A stretch of DNA of 64,000 bases from Bacillus cereus ATCC 14579. Lineage in GTDB: Bacteria > Bacillota > Bacilli > Bacillales > Bacillaceae_G. Both the position numbers and the translations under genes were made by a program. The notes beneath the pieces are model-generated. The model was not told where the DNA came from, ran no database searches, and saw only the letters and a program-made list of their open reading frames with translations. Shown here in pieces: positions 26,333-34,892 of the stretch (position 1 is the first letter of the stretch; every line of letters begins with the position of its first letter). The stretch is from positions 3,884,501-3,948,500 of the forward strand of contig NC_004722.1 in the NCBI RefSeq assembly GCF_000007825.1, written 5' to 3'.

Positions 26333-27562
26333 ATGTATGAAAAATGGAAAACCGCTTTCCTTACCATATCAACGCTATTTTTAACCTTTTCTCTTGTACT
26401 CCACCCCCAAGCCGCTTTGCAAGCTTCTATTCGCGGGTTAAATATATGGTGGGAAGTTGTATTCCCTTCACTACTACCGTTTTTCATCATTGCGGAACTT
26501 CTAATTAGTATCGGTGTTGTAAAATTTATTGGCGTTATATTAGAACCACTCATGCGCCCACTTTTTCGCGTTCCAGGGATAGGCGGATTTGTTTGGGCGA
26601 TGGGAATGGCTTCTGGTTTCCCTGCAGGCGCCAAATTAAGCGCTAGACTACGAAAAAGCAATCTTTTAACTCAGATTGAAGCAGAGCGCCTCGTTTCTTT
26701 CACAAATTCTTCTAATCCACTTTTTATTTTCGGTGCTGTGTCTATCGGTTTTTTTAATAATCCGAAATTAGGAATTATATTAGCCGCTGCCCATTATTTC
26801 AGTAACTTTGCTGTCGGATTAATTATGCGTTTTTACGGCGATAATACCGCTTACAAAATTAATACACACACTACAAAAAAACGTCGCTTTCAAAACCCTT
26901 TTTTAATCCTTCACGAGACACGCTTACAAGAAAAAAGACCAATTGGTAAATTACTTGGGGATGCCATTGTTTCTTCTATTCAAACATTACTTATGATTGG
27001 CGGATTTATTATTTTATTCTCTGTGTTAAATAAAATGATTACTGTATTTCACATTACAGCAGCTCTTTCTTTTATTATGCAACATATTTTATCATTCTTC
27101 CAACTAAGTACAGATTTTAGTATACCTATATTATCAGGTATTTTCGAAATGACACTCGGAAGCCAAATGATTAGTCAAATAAATGAAACACCGCTCTTAC
27201 AACAAGCTATGGTAACAAGCTTCATTTTAGCATTTAGTGGTCTTTCTATTCAGGCACAAGTTGCTAGCATATTAGCTGAAACAGATATCCGATTTAAACC
27301 CTATTTTTTCGCACGAATTATTCAAAGTATTCTTGCCCCTATTTTTACATTTGTATTTTGGACACCATTTTATGAGAAAGTGAGTTCTTTCTCGCCTATG
27401 CCAAAAGATATTCCTGTATTTTTATCCGAACATCCTTCTATACTACATGAAATTTGGACATCTTTTATACATTATGGACCAATTTTCACATTATTTTGTC
27501 TATACTTATATGTTATTTTATTATTTTTGCGCACATATAAAGAAAAACCCCGTTCACTTTAA
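26333..27562 (+). CDS. ylbJ: YlbJ, sporulation integral membrane protein
   Basis: Polytopic membrane protein of about 409 residues with roughly eight hydrophobic segments and a nucleoside-transporter-like gate repeat (SLLPFFIIAELL and the later GGFIILFSVLNKM region). In B. subtilis YlbJ is made in the mother cell and is needed for heat-resistant spores; its transport substrate is not established. The start is the ATG at 26333 (MYEKWKTAF) after AAAGGGGG; the frame extends to 26297 with no ribosome site. It is divergent from ylbK and convergent with coaD. Confidence 0.88.
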   Translation: MYEKWKTAFLTISTLFLTFSLVLHPQAALQASIRGLNIWWEVVFPSLLPFFIIAELLISIGVVKFIGVILEPLMRPLFRVPGIGGFVWAMGMASGFPAGAKLSARLRKSNLLTQIEAERLVSFTNSSNPLFIFGAVSIGFFNNPKLGIILAAAHYFSNFAVGLIMRFYGDNTAYKINTHTTKKRRFQNPFLILHETRLQEKRPIGKLLGDAIVSSIQTLLMIGGFIILFSVLNKMITVFHITAALSFIMQHILSFFQLSTDFSIPILSGIFEMTLGSQMISQINETPLLQQAMVTSFILAFSGLSIQAQVASILAETDIRFKPYFFARIIQSILAPIFTFVFWTPFYEKVSSFSPMPKDIPVFLSEHPSILHEIWTSFIHYGPIFTLFCLYLYVILLFLRTYKEKPRSL

Positions 27563-27570
27563 CGGGGTTT
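27543..27570. terminator. Bidirectional terminator between ylbJ and coaD
   Basis: AAACCCCGTT/AACGGGGTTT, 10-bp stem and 6-nt loop overlapping both stop codons. Confidence 0.85.
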
Positions 27571-28045
27571 GAAACTTTTCTTTTAAAGCACGTTCTACAA
27601 TAGGAGGTACAAGATCTACTACACTTCCTCCATACCTCGCAACTTCTTTTACAATACTCGAGCTTAAAAATGAATATTGATTGTTTGTCATAATAAAAAA
27701 TGTTTCAATATTTTCATCTAATTTTCGATTCATAGAAGTAATTTGCATCTCATATTCAAAATCAGAAACTGCTCGTAAACCACGTAATATTGCATTTGCA
27801 TTACGCATTTTTGCATACTCTACTAATAGCCCACTATGTGAATCTACTTTTACATTCGGGATATCCTTTGTCGCTTCTCGAATTAATTCTAATCGCTCTT
27901 CAACTGAAAAGAATGGTTTTTTTGATGAATTGTTTAAAACGACTACGTACACCTCATCAAATACTTTTGCTCCCCTTTTAATAATATCCAGATGCCCAAG
28001 GGTAATTGGATCAAAACTTCCTGAAGAAATAGCTATACTTGTCAT
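27554..28045 (-). CDS. coaD: CoaD, phosphopantetheine adenylyltransferase
   Basis: Transfers AMP from ATP to 4'-phosphopantetheine, the penultimate step of CoA synthesis. The 163-residue length is normal. The nucleotidyltransferase motif SSGSFDPITLGHLD (TxGH) is at the N-terminus, LRGLRAVSDFEYE in the middle and YSFLSSSIVKEVA near the C-terminus. The ATG overlaps the rsmD stop as ATGA, so the pair is translationally coupled, a conserved arrangement in Firmicutes. Confidence 0.97.
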   Translation of the reverse strand: MTSIAISSGSFDPITLGHLDIIKRGAKVFDEVYVVVLNNSSKKPFFSVEERLELIREATKDIPNVKVDSHSGLLVEYAKMRNANAILRGLRAVSDFEYEMQITSMNRKLDENIETFFIMTNNQYSFLSSSIVKEVARYGGSVVDLVPPIVERALKEKFQTPLK

Positions 28046-28608
28046 TCTGTCCCCTCACCTTCATACTTATAAATCGATATTGCAGTAATCCCATAATTCT
28101 CAGCTCGTACTTTTACAAGCCTTCCTATTGAATTAGGTAAAACTACATCATTACCATGCTCTGCCATAATTAATCCATCACTATGTAGCAATCCATGTTG
28201 ATCCATTATACTAATTAAAGATACAATTTTTTGCTCTTTATATGGAGGATCTATCAATATAAGATCGAATGACATTTCACGTTTTATTAGCGCCTTTACT
28301 GCACGTTCAGCATCATTTCGATATACTTCAGCTTGTTCCTGTACTCTACAACTTTCTAAATTTTGATGAATTACTTTTATCGCTTTACTATCCCGATCAA
28401 CAAAAATTGCTTTATCAATCCCTCTGCTCAAAGCCTCAATTCCAAGACCACCACTACCACCAAATAAATCAAGGGCGATACCACCATCAAAATAAGGACC
28501 TATCATATTAAAAATAGATTCTTTTACTTTATCTGTCGTTGGACGTGTTGTATTACCAGGAACCGCTTTAAGTGGGTGTCCTTTACATTTTCCTGAAACT
28601 ACTCTCAT
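28042..28608 (-). CDS. rsmD: RsmD (YlbH), 16S rRNA m2G966 methyltransferase
   Basis: SAM-dependent methyltransferase for G966 of 16S rRNA. The 188 residues begin MRVVSGKCKGHPLKAVPG. The SAM loop is ALDLFGGSGGLGIEALSRG and the catalytic tetrad DPPY is at about residue 120. It is coupled to coaD (4-nt overlap). The 500 nt upstream contain a structured RNA element (separate entry). Confidence 0.95.
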   Translation of the reverse strand: MRVVSGKCKGHPLKAVPGNTTRPTTDKVKESIFNMIGPYFDGGIALDLFGGSGGLGIEALSRGIDKAIFVDRDSKAIKVIHQNLESCRVQEQAEVYRNDAERAVKALIKREMSFDLILIDPPYKEQKIVSLISIMDQHGLLHSDGLIMAEHGNDVVLPNSIGRLVKVRAENYGITAISIYKYEGEGTE

Positions 28609-28884
28609 CTGTTGTCACTACCTTTATTTCAATCTATCGAGCGATTATAGAAAGCCATTCCCACTTCGGTAACCGTTAACAAACCACATTCACCTAACTA
28701 TAGGAAAACTCGGCCTCAAATAACCTCTCGTTATTTTTATGTATTCATCTCATCATTCACTAATATGAACCCAATATGTATATTAGTTCCACTTTATCTT
28801 TTTTATCCTATCACAAAATAAAAAAAAGAAAAATAAAAAGCCCAACATAAAATTTAATTTCATTATGTATATCTTCATTTAGAT
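28609..28884. other. Gene-free region upstream of rsmD
   Basis: AT-rich stretch with no supported frame. It presumably contains the rsmD promoter; no convincing -35/-10 pair was found. Confidence 0.5.
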
Positions 28885-28897
28885 TGGACATAAATAA

Positions 28898-28957
28898 TTA
28901 TAACAACATCACCTTCGATGTTGTTGCCAACCGCGGAGAAGACTTACGTTTCCCCAT
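28898..28957 (-). CDS. Possible 19-codon ORF antisense to the structured RNA
   Basis: On the minus strand, GGAGGAA lies 6 nt before ATG GGG AAA CGT ..., encoding MGKRKSSPRLATTSKVMLL then TAA. The ribosome site is excellent and the peptide basic, but the purine-rich site is simply the complement of the CU-rich stretch of the RNA, so it may be coincidental. Confidence 0.2.
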   Translation of the reverse strand: MGKRKSSPRLATTSKVMLL

Positions 28958-29020
28958 AAGTTCTTCCTCCGGTTTCTCCTCTCCCTTTGCCTTCTTACTA
29001 GTACATGCTAGTATAAGAAG

Positions 29021-29046
29021 GGCCCTGCTATGCAGGGTTTTTTTTC
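29021..29046 (+). terminator. Terminator of the structured RNA
   Basis: CCCTGC (29023-29028) / GCAGGG (29032-29037), 3-nt loop, followed by eight T on the plus strand. Confidence 0.85.
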
Positions 29047-29106
29047 TTTGTGTGCTTTTCATTTAAAAAGTGAAATGGTACAGTAAAAGAAAGAGGAGGA
29101 AAAGAT

Positions 29107-29496
29107 ATGATTCAACGCTTTATAGAACTTGGAGAAGGCTACTCTGATTTATATGAATTACTTGAAATTGCCAAAACAAATCAAGAACGTATAGCACATA
29201 TGTTACAATTTGAAACAATAAAAAACGATAAAAAAGTATGTTCGCTTGTTGTAATATTAAAACCAACTACTACTGGTGATTTCCAACCATTATACATATG
29301 TCGTGAAGGCATTCCTGTATTTGAAAATAAAAAAAGTAAACGTGTCATTTTATTTGAAGAAACGGCAGAACAACTCGGAAAAAAAGTGGCTACCTTTACT
29401 GTAAAACCATCTACAACTTTCCCAGAAAAAGAACTATTTTTTAATCATTTAATTGGTATTTTACGAATGAACAATTTCATTCCTCCGATGAAATAA
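29107..29496 (+). CDS. DUF7147-type small protein of unknown function
   Basis: A 129-residue soluble protein starting MIQRFIELGEGYSDLYELLE, with an excellent GAGGAGG ribosome site. I recognise it as a Bacillus family sometimes labelled methylthioribose kinase, but no kinase motif is present, so I assign no function. A possible extended -10 promoter (TGGTACAGT) lies about 30 nt upstream, after the RNA terminator. It converges on ylbG with a shared terminator. Confidence 0.75.
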   Translation: MIQRFIELGEGYSDLYELLEIAKTNQERIAHMLQFETIKNDKKVCSLVVILKPTTTGDFQPLYICREGIPVFENKKSKRVILFEETAEQLGKKVATFTVKPSTTFPEKELFFNHLIGILRMNNFIPPMK

Positions 29497-29512
29497 CACG
29501 TTATTTCAAGTG

Positions 29513-29548
29513 AAAAATCCCCGGCTAAATTTAGCCGGGGATTTTTTC
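29513..29548. terminator. Bidirectional terminator before ylbG end
   Basis: AATCCCCGGCTAAA/TTTAGCCGGGGATT strong GC stem with minimal loop and A/T runs on both sides. Confidence 0.92.
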
Positions 29549-29550
29549 TA

Positions 29551-29817
29551 TTAGCTATAATCGTATTCTTTTGCTCGATCAGGACGGGAATTTTCAAATT
29601 CCGTTTTTAAATACGGGCGATACGACTGTTCTATCTTTTTCACAAAAGGAAGTTTGTTCAACTTATGCATCATATGCTCAATTTGTTCCATATCACAATA
29701 TACTACAGCATATTTTAATCGTTTTGATATGTAATGTATGTTACCATATTTCCTTAAAATCTTGGCATGTTTCAATGAATGTAAATAAACAATCATACTT
29801 TGTCGTTGCCCGAACAT
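29551..29817 (-). CDS. ylbG: YlbG, DUF2129 family protein
   Basis: Small cytosolic protein (88 residues from the ATG at 29817, MFGQRQSMIVYLHSLKHAK) of the DUF2129/UPF0298 family, restricted to Firmicutes, function unknown. It has a mixed alpha/beta core and an acidic tail ending KEYDYS. An upstream ATG at 29829 is too close to its GGAG site; the second GGAG, 7 nt before 29817, decides the start. It lies downstream of ylbF. Confidence 0.87.
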   Translation of the reverse strand: MFGQRQSMIVYLHSLKHAKILRKYGNIHYISKRLKYAVVYCDMEQIEHMMHKLNKLPFVKKIEQSYRPYLKTEFENSRPDRAKEYDYS

Positions 29818-29928
29818 AATCTTCTCCATCTTCTCCTTTTAAAAACATATATTTTATATTCTATGAAAACCAATCAGAAATTTATAACATTACAGGACAA
29901 ACTCTGTATACGTTTTCTTCCAACTTCT

Positions 29929-29958
29929 AAAAAACGGGGTACATCACCCCGTTTTTTT
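29929..29958 (-). terminator. Terminator overlapping the ylbF stop
   Basis: ACGGGGT/ACCCCGT stem with a 5-nt loop; T run on the minus strand after the ylbF end. Confidence 0.8.
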
Positions 29959-30396
29959 ACAACCACAACCTCCGCCAGTACCACAACCTCCACCACAGCC
30001 ACCAGCATCAAAGAATGGATTTCCTGTTGGCACTTTAATGGAAGAAGACACTTCCGAACCGATTGCTACACTAACTTCGTCTAATAACTTCTGCAAAGCA
30101 GTTTCTGCTCTTTTAAAAGCTGCAACCTTATCATGTAAGTCCACAGAACGCTTTAATTCTCTCATTTTCATTGACACGGTAGTATAGTCAGGATGGTATT
30201 TTCCAAAACGCTGTACTTCCTCATACCGTTCTTTCATCGCTGTAAATTGCTGAATGAGCGTCTGAAGTTCCATATCTTCATGTAATTCTCTATAATACTT
30301 ACGATAATCTTCTGCTATATCTGAACAGATAATCGCTTTTGCAAGCTGCTCTGCCTTATCTAATATTAATACGCTTTCTAGCGTCGCTACAATCAT
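29944..30396 (-). CDS. ylbF: YlbF (RicF), subunit of the RicAFT (Y) complex
   Basis: Helical 150-residue YlbF-family protein. In B. subtilis RicF works with RicA (YmcA) and RicT (YaaT) to direct RNase Y cleavage of operon mRNAs and is needed for competence, biofilm and sporulation. The C-terminal tail is Cys/Gly-rich (GGCGGGCGTGGGCGCKKTG), in line with the iron-sulfur clusters reported for the complex. The start is the ATG at 30396 with GGAGGTG upstream; the frame extends to 30429 without support. Confidence 0.9.
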   Translation of the reverse strand: MIVATLESVLILDKAEQLAKAIICSDIAEDYRKYYRELHEDMELQTLIQQFTAMKERYEEVQRFGKYHPDYTTVSMKMRELKRSVDLHDKVAAFKRAETALQKLLDEVSVAIGSEVSSSIKVPTGNPFFDAGGCGGGCGTGGGCGCKKTG

Positions 30397-30510
30397 GAGA
30401 GACACCTCCGAGTATCCATCATACCACATTTAGATTAGAACTACTAATTGAAGTGACTTACTCAAAAGAAAGATATAATGAAACTATTTTTACACTATAT
30501 CCGTACACAC

Positions 30511-31083
30511 TTATACATTAATATGTTCCGCTATATTATATTTAAGAACATCCCACTTTCCACTATTTTGTTTCACATAACTAATACACGCATTTTTTAA
30601 TGGTGTCTTAAATGTAATTTCATCTGGTTCAATGGCATGTAAAATCGCTTTTATCGCGTGTGAGTGAGCAACAATAATAATACGTTTGCCAAAATGAGTT
30701 GTCGCAACATCTTCTAAAGCAGCAAAGCAACGAGCTACAATCTCTTCATCTCGCTCCATACCTTCTACTTTACCTTCAGCAATCAACTCTCTAACAGCCG
30801 CAACCGGCTTCCCTGAAGCTTCTCCAAAATTCCGTTCAACAAATCGCTCATCTAATAAAATCGATTGTAATCCAACTGTCTTTGCAATTTCATTAGCCGT
30901 TTCTTGCGCTCTAATTAACGGGCTACTTATAATGATATCCCACGTTTCTTCTTGTAAAGCAGCTGCACTCTGACTCGCTTGCTTCTTACCAACTTCATTA
31001 AGCGGAATATCTTCTCGCCCCTGAATAATTTCTTGAAAATTCCAATCAGTTTGTCCATGTCGTACTAAACAAATTTCCGTCAT
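30511..31083 (-). CDS. Histidine phosphatase family protein (phosphoglycerate mutase-like)
   Basis: The 190-residue product begins with CLVRHGQTDWN, the RHG phosphohistidine motif. It has SSPLIRAQETA with a phosphate-binding Arg and a second catalytic His in VAHSHAIKAI. Length and motifs fit the broad-specificity cofactor-independent acid phosphatase/PhoE group rather than a true glycolytic mutase. The substrate cannot be inferred. It sits between ylbF and ylbE, and an AAAGGAG site precedes the ATG. Confidence 0.85.
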   Translation of the reverse strand: MTEICLVRHGQTDWNFQEIIQGREDIPLNEVGKKQASQSAAALQEETWDIIISSPLIRAQETANEIAKTVGLQSILLDERFVERNFGEASGKPVAAVRELIAEGKVEGMERDEEIVARCFAALEDVATTHFGKRIIIVAHSHAIKAILHAIEPDEITFKTPLKNACISYVKQNSGKWDVLKYNIAEHINV

Positions 31084-31159
31084 GCTGCAACTCCTTTTTA
31101 AATAATCAACCTCTATTGTAACAAAAGTTCTGCATGACGGACATATTTTTCACTTCCAA

Positions 31160-31405
31160 TTAAGTTGCATTTTGTTGCTTCATATACTGAAACATATCAA
31201 TCATGATCGAAGCAACGGCCAATTGATTTTGAAACTTTTCCACTTTATCTGGTATTGTTTTTTTGAAATGTTGCATCGCCGCTAACTCAAAAGCCTCTTT
31301 TTCTTCAAGATTTCGTGTTAATTTTCTATACCAGTACGGTTGCTCTCTAATATAGCGAGATAAATCCTCATCAGCCTTTATAAACTCCATAATTTCTGCT
31401 CTCAT
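31160..31405 (-). CDS. ylbE: YlbE-like family protein
   Basis: Small protein (81 residues) with the family core RYIREQPYWYRKLTRNLEEKEAF. Function unknown; found in Bacillus beside ylbD, probably with a sporulation link. Two consecutive ATG codons follow AGGGGG; the second (31405) has the better spacing of 7 nt. It is 11 nt downstream of ylbD, so they are co-transcribed. Confidence 0.82.
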   Translation of the reverse strand: MRAEIMEFIKADEDLSRYIREQPYWYRKLTRNLEEKEAFELAAMQHFKKTIPDKVEKFQNQLAVASIMIDMFQYMKQQNAT

Positions 31406-31416
31406 CATCTTTCCCC

Positions 31417-31854
31417 CTAATCCTTTTGAAAGAAAAATGGGTTATTTTCTGAAGTACTTTGCTCTTGCTGCGTACGGTTACCTTGAAATTGCTGAATAAC
31501 TTGTTGCACGCTCCCAATTGCACTCGTCACATTGGCTAAATGGTTCTGCATTTGTTCCACGTCCAACTTTTTAAAAAAAGAAAGCATTTGCCCCATCACA
31601 TCAGCAGTTTTTTCCTCTTCAGTTCGATTATCTTTTTCTTTTTTATTTTCTTTTACCGAAGAAAACGCAGGCGCTCCATCCGGTCTATAAGTTGCCCATA
31701 TTGGATCTTCTTCACCAAGTAAGTACCATTCTTCATAAAATTGTTGCCATGTTTTATGACCACTTCTAACCTCATGAACCATTTTAGGGTGATGGTTTAC
31801 AAATTCTTTAAACTGTTGAACCGATGGATGTAACGGTCCTTTTGTTGTTGGCAT
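31417..31854 (-). CDS. ylbD: YlbD, putative spore coat protein
   Basis: A 145-residue protein of the YlbD coat family (HPSVQQFKEFVNHHPKMVHEVRSG at the N-terminus). A charged middle part (KENKKEKDNRTEEEK) and a Gln/Asn-rich C-terminus follow. The coat assignment is by family name only. The start is the ATG at 31854 after GAGGTGAGG. Confidence 0.82.
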   Translation of the reverse strand: MPTTKGPLHPSVQQFKEFVNHHPKMVHEVRSGHKTWQQFYEEWYLLGEEDPIWATYRPDGAPAFSSVKENKKEKDNRTEEEKTADVMGQMLSFFKKLDVEQMQNHLANVTSAIGSVQQVIQQFQGNRTQQEQSTSENNPFFFQKD

Positions 31855-31892
31855 AATCCTCACCTCTCCATGTATATCTACTATATAGTAAG

Positions 31893-31945
31893 AAAAAAAA
31901 GGCGCATGGTTCGCCTATTTTTAGACGATTCATGCACCTTTTTTT
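31893..31945 (-). terminator. Imperfect hairpin after ylbC
   Basis: AAAAAGGcGCATG (31896-31908) pairs with CATGCaCCTTTTT (31931-31943). The mismatch is a G-U pair in minus-strand RNA, and a T run follows on that strand. Confidence 0.5.
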
Positions 31946-32041
31946 CTGCTATTTGCATACGGTCAGATTCCCACCTACAATTCAGTGAATACGAAGTAAC
32001 TAATTTGGTGATGTTAACACCCCACCGCTTACAATTTCACT

Positions 32042-33076
32042 TTATTTTCGAATAAAGTTTTGTGTATAAAATTTATCGTATACACCCACACCTAATCCTG
32101 TAAATTGTTCATTTAATAAATTCTTTCTATGCCCCTCACTATTTAACCAACCTTGCACTGCCGCAATTCCATCACTATGTTGAGCCGCTATGTTCTCACC
32201 AGCAAGTTGAAATCCTACTTTCCCGCGCTGCAAGCGATCTCCTAGTGTACCTAATGTAGGTGAGTCATGAGAAAAATAATTATTGTCTTTCATATCTTTA
32301 CTGTGACCAACAGCAACATCTGCTGTTTCCTGATCCCATGTTAATAATGGTAATTTATGACGACCTCGAATGATATTTGTTAAATCAAAAATTTGTTGCA
32401 TATTCCCATTTTCTACTTGTTTTATTTTTTCTGGAGTCAATGGTTGTTCTGCTATTAATTCACCTGAATAAACGAGCTGATACGGTCTTTGGCGTAATAA
32501 AGTTTCATCATCCATATAACGAACACCAACAAGCTCATGTGTAAATTGATCAAAATACAATTGCGCCCATCCATCTTCTACAGGTATTAACGGTTGTTCC
32601 ATGACTTCGGTATCAGATAGCTCAAATTGATAACTATTTTTCCCTCTTTTTAATGAAATTTCATGCGAAAGCGGACTTTTTTTATATACTTCTTCATATT
32701 TTTCATTTATATAATAAGGTGGAACCTTAACTTGTTCACCAGCTGCGTATGCCGTTACAACTTTACGTTCAGAAACTCCAAATTGAACATACTGAGTTAA
32801 ATCCTGGTTGTATACCCACCATTCATATCCGTATGCAGATGGCTCTATTCGAGAGGGTTCTCCCCACTTCGCTAATAAGTTTTCAGAGTCTTCACCAATC
32901 ATATTTAAAACAGTGTCTGAGGAGTCTTCCTTAATTTGCTTTTTCTTTTTCACAATTTTATTTTCTTGCTTTGATTGAGATGGGGTTAATATATATTGTG
33001 AAACGAGTAATTTCCCGTATAAATCAACAGCTAAAATTAAAAATGTAATCATTACGATACGCAATAATTTCTTCAA
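32042..33076 (-). CDS. ylbC: YlbC, membrane-anchored CAP-domain protein
   Basis: The 344-residue product has an N-terminal membrane helix (LLRIVMITFLILAVDL), a CAP-associated domain (WGEPSRIEPSAYGYEWWVY region), and a C-terminal CAP/SCP domain. CAP motifs are visible: NIIRGRHKLPLLTWD, AVGHSKDMKDNNYFSH, AGENIA and GHRKNLL. Extracellular role unknown. The start is a TTG at 33076 with CAGGAGG 8 nt upstream; the frame runs back to 33160 with no ribosome site. Confidence 0.88.
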   Translation of the reverse strand: MKKLLRIVMITFLILAVDLYGKLLVSQYILTPSQSKQENKIVKKKKQIKEDSSDTVLNMIGEDSENLLAKWGEPSRIEPSAYGYEWWVYNQDLTQYVQFGVSERKVVTAYAAGEQVKVPPYYINEKYEEVYKKSPLSHEISLKRGKNSYQFELSDTEVMEQPLIPVEDGWAQLYFDQFTHELVGVRYMDDETLLRQRPYQLVYSGELIAEQPLTPEKIKQVENGNMQQIFDLTNIIRGRHKLPLLTWDQETADVAVGHSKDMKDNNYFSHDSPTLGTLGDRLQRGKVGFQLAGENIAAQHSDGIAAVQGWLNSEGHRKNLLNEQFTGLGVGVYDKFYTQNFIRK

Positions 33077-33280
33077 ACGATATACCTCCTGAACAAAACA
33101 TAAAATTGAGATATACACAAATCCTTTTCTTTCTTTTTGTGTGTACCGTACTCTTTTCACTATATCATATTTTTGTGAAAAAAGTCTGGATTATCCCTTT
33201 TCTCTCAATATGAATTGCACTTTCTTATTATTCATACTATTATAAAAATAATGGTGTAACATTAAAAAAGGAGGTATTAT

Positions 33281-33646
33281 ATGCAATTTACAAATACGCA
33301 ATTTAATGGAGCCGTCGTTGAATTAACTCTTTTAACTGAAATCATGGAAAACAACCACTTCGTACTTGCCGGACAGTGGGATTATGAGCGAGTTACATAC
33401 GATTATAAATTTGAAATATTAAAGGATGTTTATTATTTACGAGTGCAAGGAGTTGCTGTTGAAGGTGACATTGGCAGTAGACACGCTGAAGTAAAACTAC
33501 TTCCCCCCTTATTAGGAAAACATTATTATCCTCACGGCGTTGAATATGGTGATGATGAGACTTTCCCAACGAATGTACTTCAAAAAAGCGAACAACTCCT
33601 ACAAAATGTCGAAAAAGAGTTAAAAGAATTTCAAATTATTGATTAA
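33281..33646 (+). CDS. YugN-like family protein
   Basis: A 121-residue soluble protein starting MQFTNTQFNGAVVELTLL, recognisable as the YugN-like family of Bacillaceae, function unknown. It has an excellent AAGGAGG ribosome site. It is convergent with amiF and divergent from ylbC. In B. subtilis the yugN gene lies elsewhere, so this may be a group-specific placement. Confidence 0.78.
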   Translation: MQFTNTQFNGAVVELTLLTEIMENNHFVLAGQWDYERVTYDYKFEILKDVYYLRVQGVAVEGDIGSRHAEVKLLPPLLGKHYYPHGVEYGDDETFPTNVLQKSEQLLQNVEKELKEFQIID

Positions 33647-33647
33647 C

Positions 33648-33685
33648 AAAAACAAGCGCATCAATATGATGCGCTTGTTTTATTT
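33648..33685. terminator. Bidirectional terminator between the yugN-like gene and amiF
   Basis: AACAAGCGCATCA/TGATGCGCTTGTT 13-bp stem with a 3-nt loop; T runs in both directions. Confidence 0.92.
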
Positions 33686-33692
33686 CCCTTCC

Positions 33693-34691
33693 CTAAGAAT
33701 GAATCGTTTTTTTTACTGGATATCCATAAATAGATCCATCTTTTACTTTAATCTCATCTTCCCAAGGAACCTTATATTTACCTTCAGCTAAATCTTTTAC
33801 AAACGTATATGGATTTTCTTTCACCCCACCAGGAGTTGCTACATATCCTCTTGAACCTAGATTATATATATTATTTTCCAATCCCCATCCTAATCTAGCC
33901 TGATCTGCTAGTTCTGGATATACTTCAGCAGTAACAATCTCCCAAGGATTTCGATGTCCCTGTACTAAAGTAGTCCCATCAAAATTACATACTTGTCCTT
34001 CACCAAAGTAATAAAATACGCCATCATAACCCGCTAAGTTTACCGACAATGTATACATTAAATTCTGCCATGCATTTGAACGATTGGTTAGCATCCATTG
34101 TTCACTAACTTGTGTACTATATCCAGAAATACGAATTAAGACATTTGCACCTTTATAGGCCGCTTCACGAGCTACTTCAGGGAACATGCCATCATGACAA
34201 ATACAAACAGCTAATTTACTTCCTCCAGGTCCATCACAAACAGGTAAGCCTAAATCTCCAGCTTTCCAAGGCTCGACTGGCACCCAAGGATTTAGCTTAC
34301 GATACTTCAAAATCATTTCACCTTGTGGATCAATAATAACTGCTGTATTATATGGCTCTCCACCATCAGGATTTTTCTCCATTATTGAAAAAACACCATA
34401 TACTTTAGATTCTTTACATGCCTCAGCAAATAAGTCTGTTTCTGGCCCAGGCACTGTGCATAAAAATTCTTCTGTAGTCCATTTTTTTGTATTGAGCCCT
34501 TGTGTACTATATTCAGGAAATACTATCAATTCTAAACCAGGGTAACCTGATTTGGTCGAATGAATTGTTTTTATGATTTGTTGAATTTGTTTATCAATGT
34601 CTGCACGCGATTCTACTACTGGTACTGGATATTGAATTAGTGCTGTCAAAAAACCACTAATCGGCTTTACCATACTTCCACTACTACCCAT
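33693..34691 (-). CDS. amiF: AmiF, formamidase (nitrilase superfamily)
   Basis: Hydrolyses formamide to formate and ammonia. The 332-residue product has the carbon-nitrogen hydrolase triad in order: Glu60 (VFPEYSTQG), Lys132 (KYRKLNPW) and Cys165 (VCICHDGMF). The overall sequence is of the formamidase/aliphatic amidase branch, and length matches AmiF. No amiF or other amide gene is adjacent, so it is probably a single-gene unit between ctaG and the yugN-like gene. It is typical of the B. cereus group and absent from this position in B. subtilis. The ATG follows AAGGGGGAG. Confidence 0.88.
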   Translation of the reverse strand: MGSSGSMVKPISGFLTALIQYPVPVVESRADIDKQIQQIIKTIHSTKSGYPGLELIVFPEYSTQGLNTKKWTTEEFLCTVPGPETDLFAEACKESKVYGVFSIMEKNPDGGEPYNTAVIIDPQGEMILKYRKLNPWVPVEPWKAGDLGLPVCDGPGGSKLAVCICHDGMFPEVAREAAYKGANVLIRISGYSTQVSEQWMLTNRSNAWQNLMYTLSVNLAGYDGVFYYFGEGQVCNFDGTTLVQGHRNPWEIVTAEVYPELADQARLGWGLENNIYNLGSRGYVATPGGVKENPYTFVKDLAEGKYKVPWEDEIKVKDGSIYGYPVKKTIHS

Positions 34692-34892
34692 TTAAACTCC
34701 CCCTTAAAATAGTTCGTGTTTATTAAAGATAACAATATATATTTGTAACTCTCTAAAAAACTTGCACTACATATGGAATTATTACGCATGAAAGCTAGTA
34801 GTAAATTTTATCTCCACTTTTAGTACACGCCTACACTAACTTAACATAAAAAATTAGAAAATTCAATCTTTTTAAGGTAGCTAAAACTAAAA

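Larger units (their letters stand above)
28885..29046 (+). ncRNA. Candidate structured small RNA beside ylbH (CU-rich)
   Basis: The region lies between rsmD and a DUF7147 gene and folds well on the plus strand. Stem 1 is CAACATC/GATGTTG (about 28904-28924). A CU-rich single-stranded stretch at 28949-28987 includes TTTCCCC, TTCTTCCTCC and TTTCTCCTCTCCC, complementary to Shine-Dalgarno sequences. Stem 2 is CTTCTTA..CTAG/CTAG..TAAGAAG (28991-29020). A strong terminator CCCTGC/GCAGGG then eight T ends at about 29045. A separate promoter for the next gene appears to lie after the terminator. A ylbH-associated RNA motif is described in Rfam (ylbH leader); this may be the same element. 5' end and strand are inferred. 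Confidence 0.55.

Noticed and set aside
28885..29046. RsaE/RoxS identity for the CU-rich RNA
   Set aside because: RoxS is located elsewhere (beside yjbH) in Bacillus, and the sequence around TTTCCCC does not otherwise resemble it as far as I can recall.
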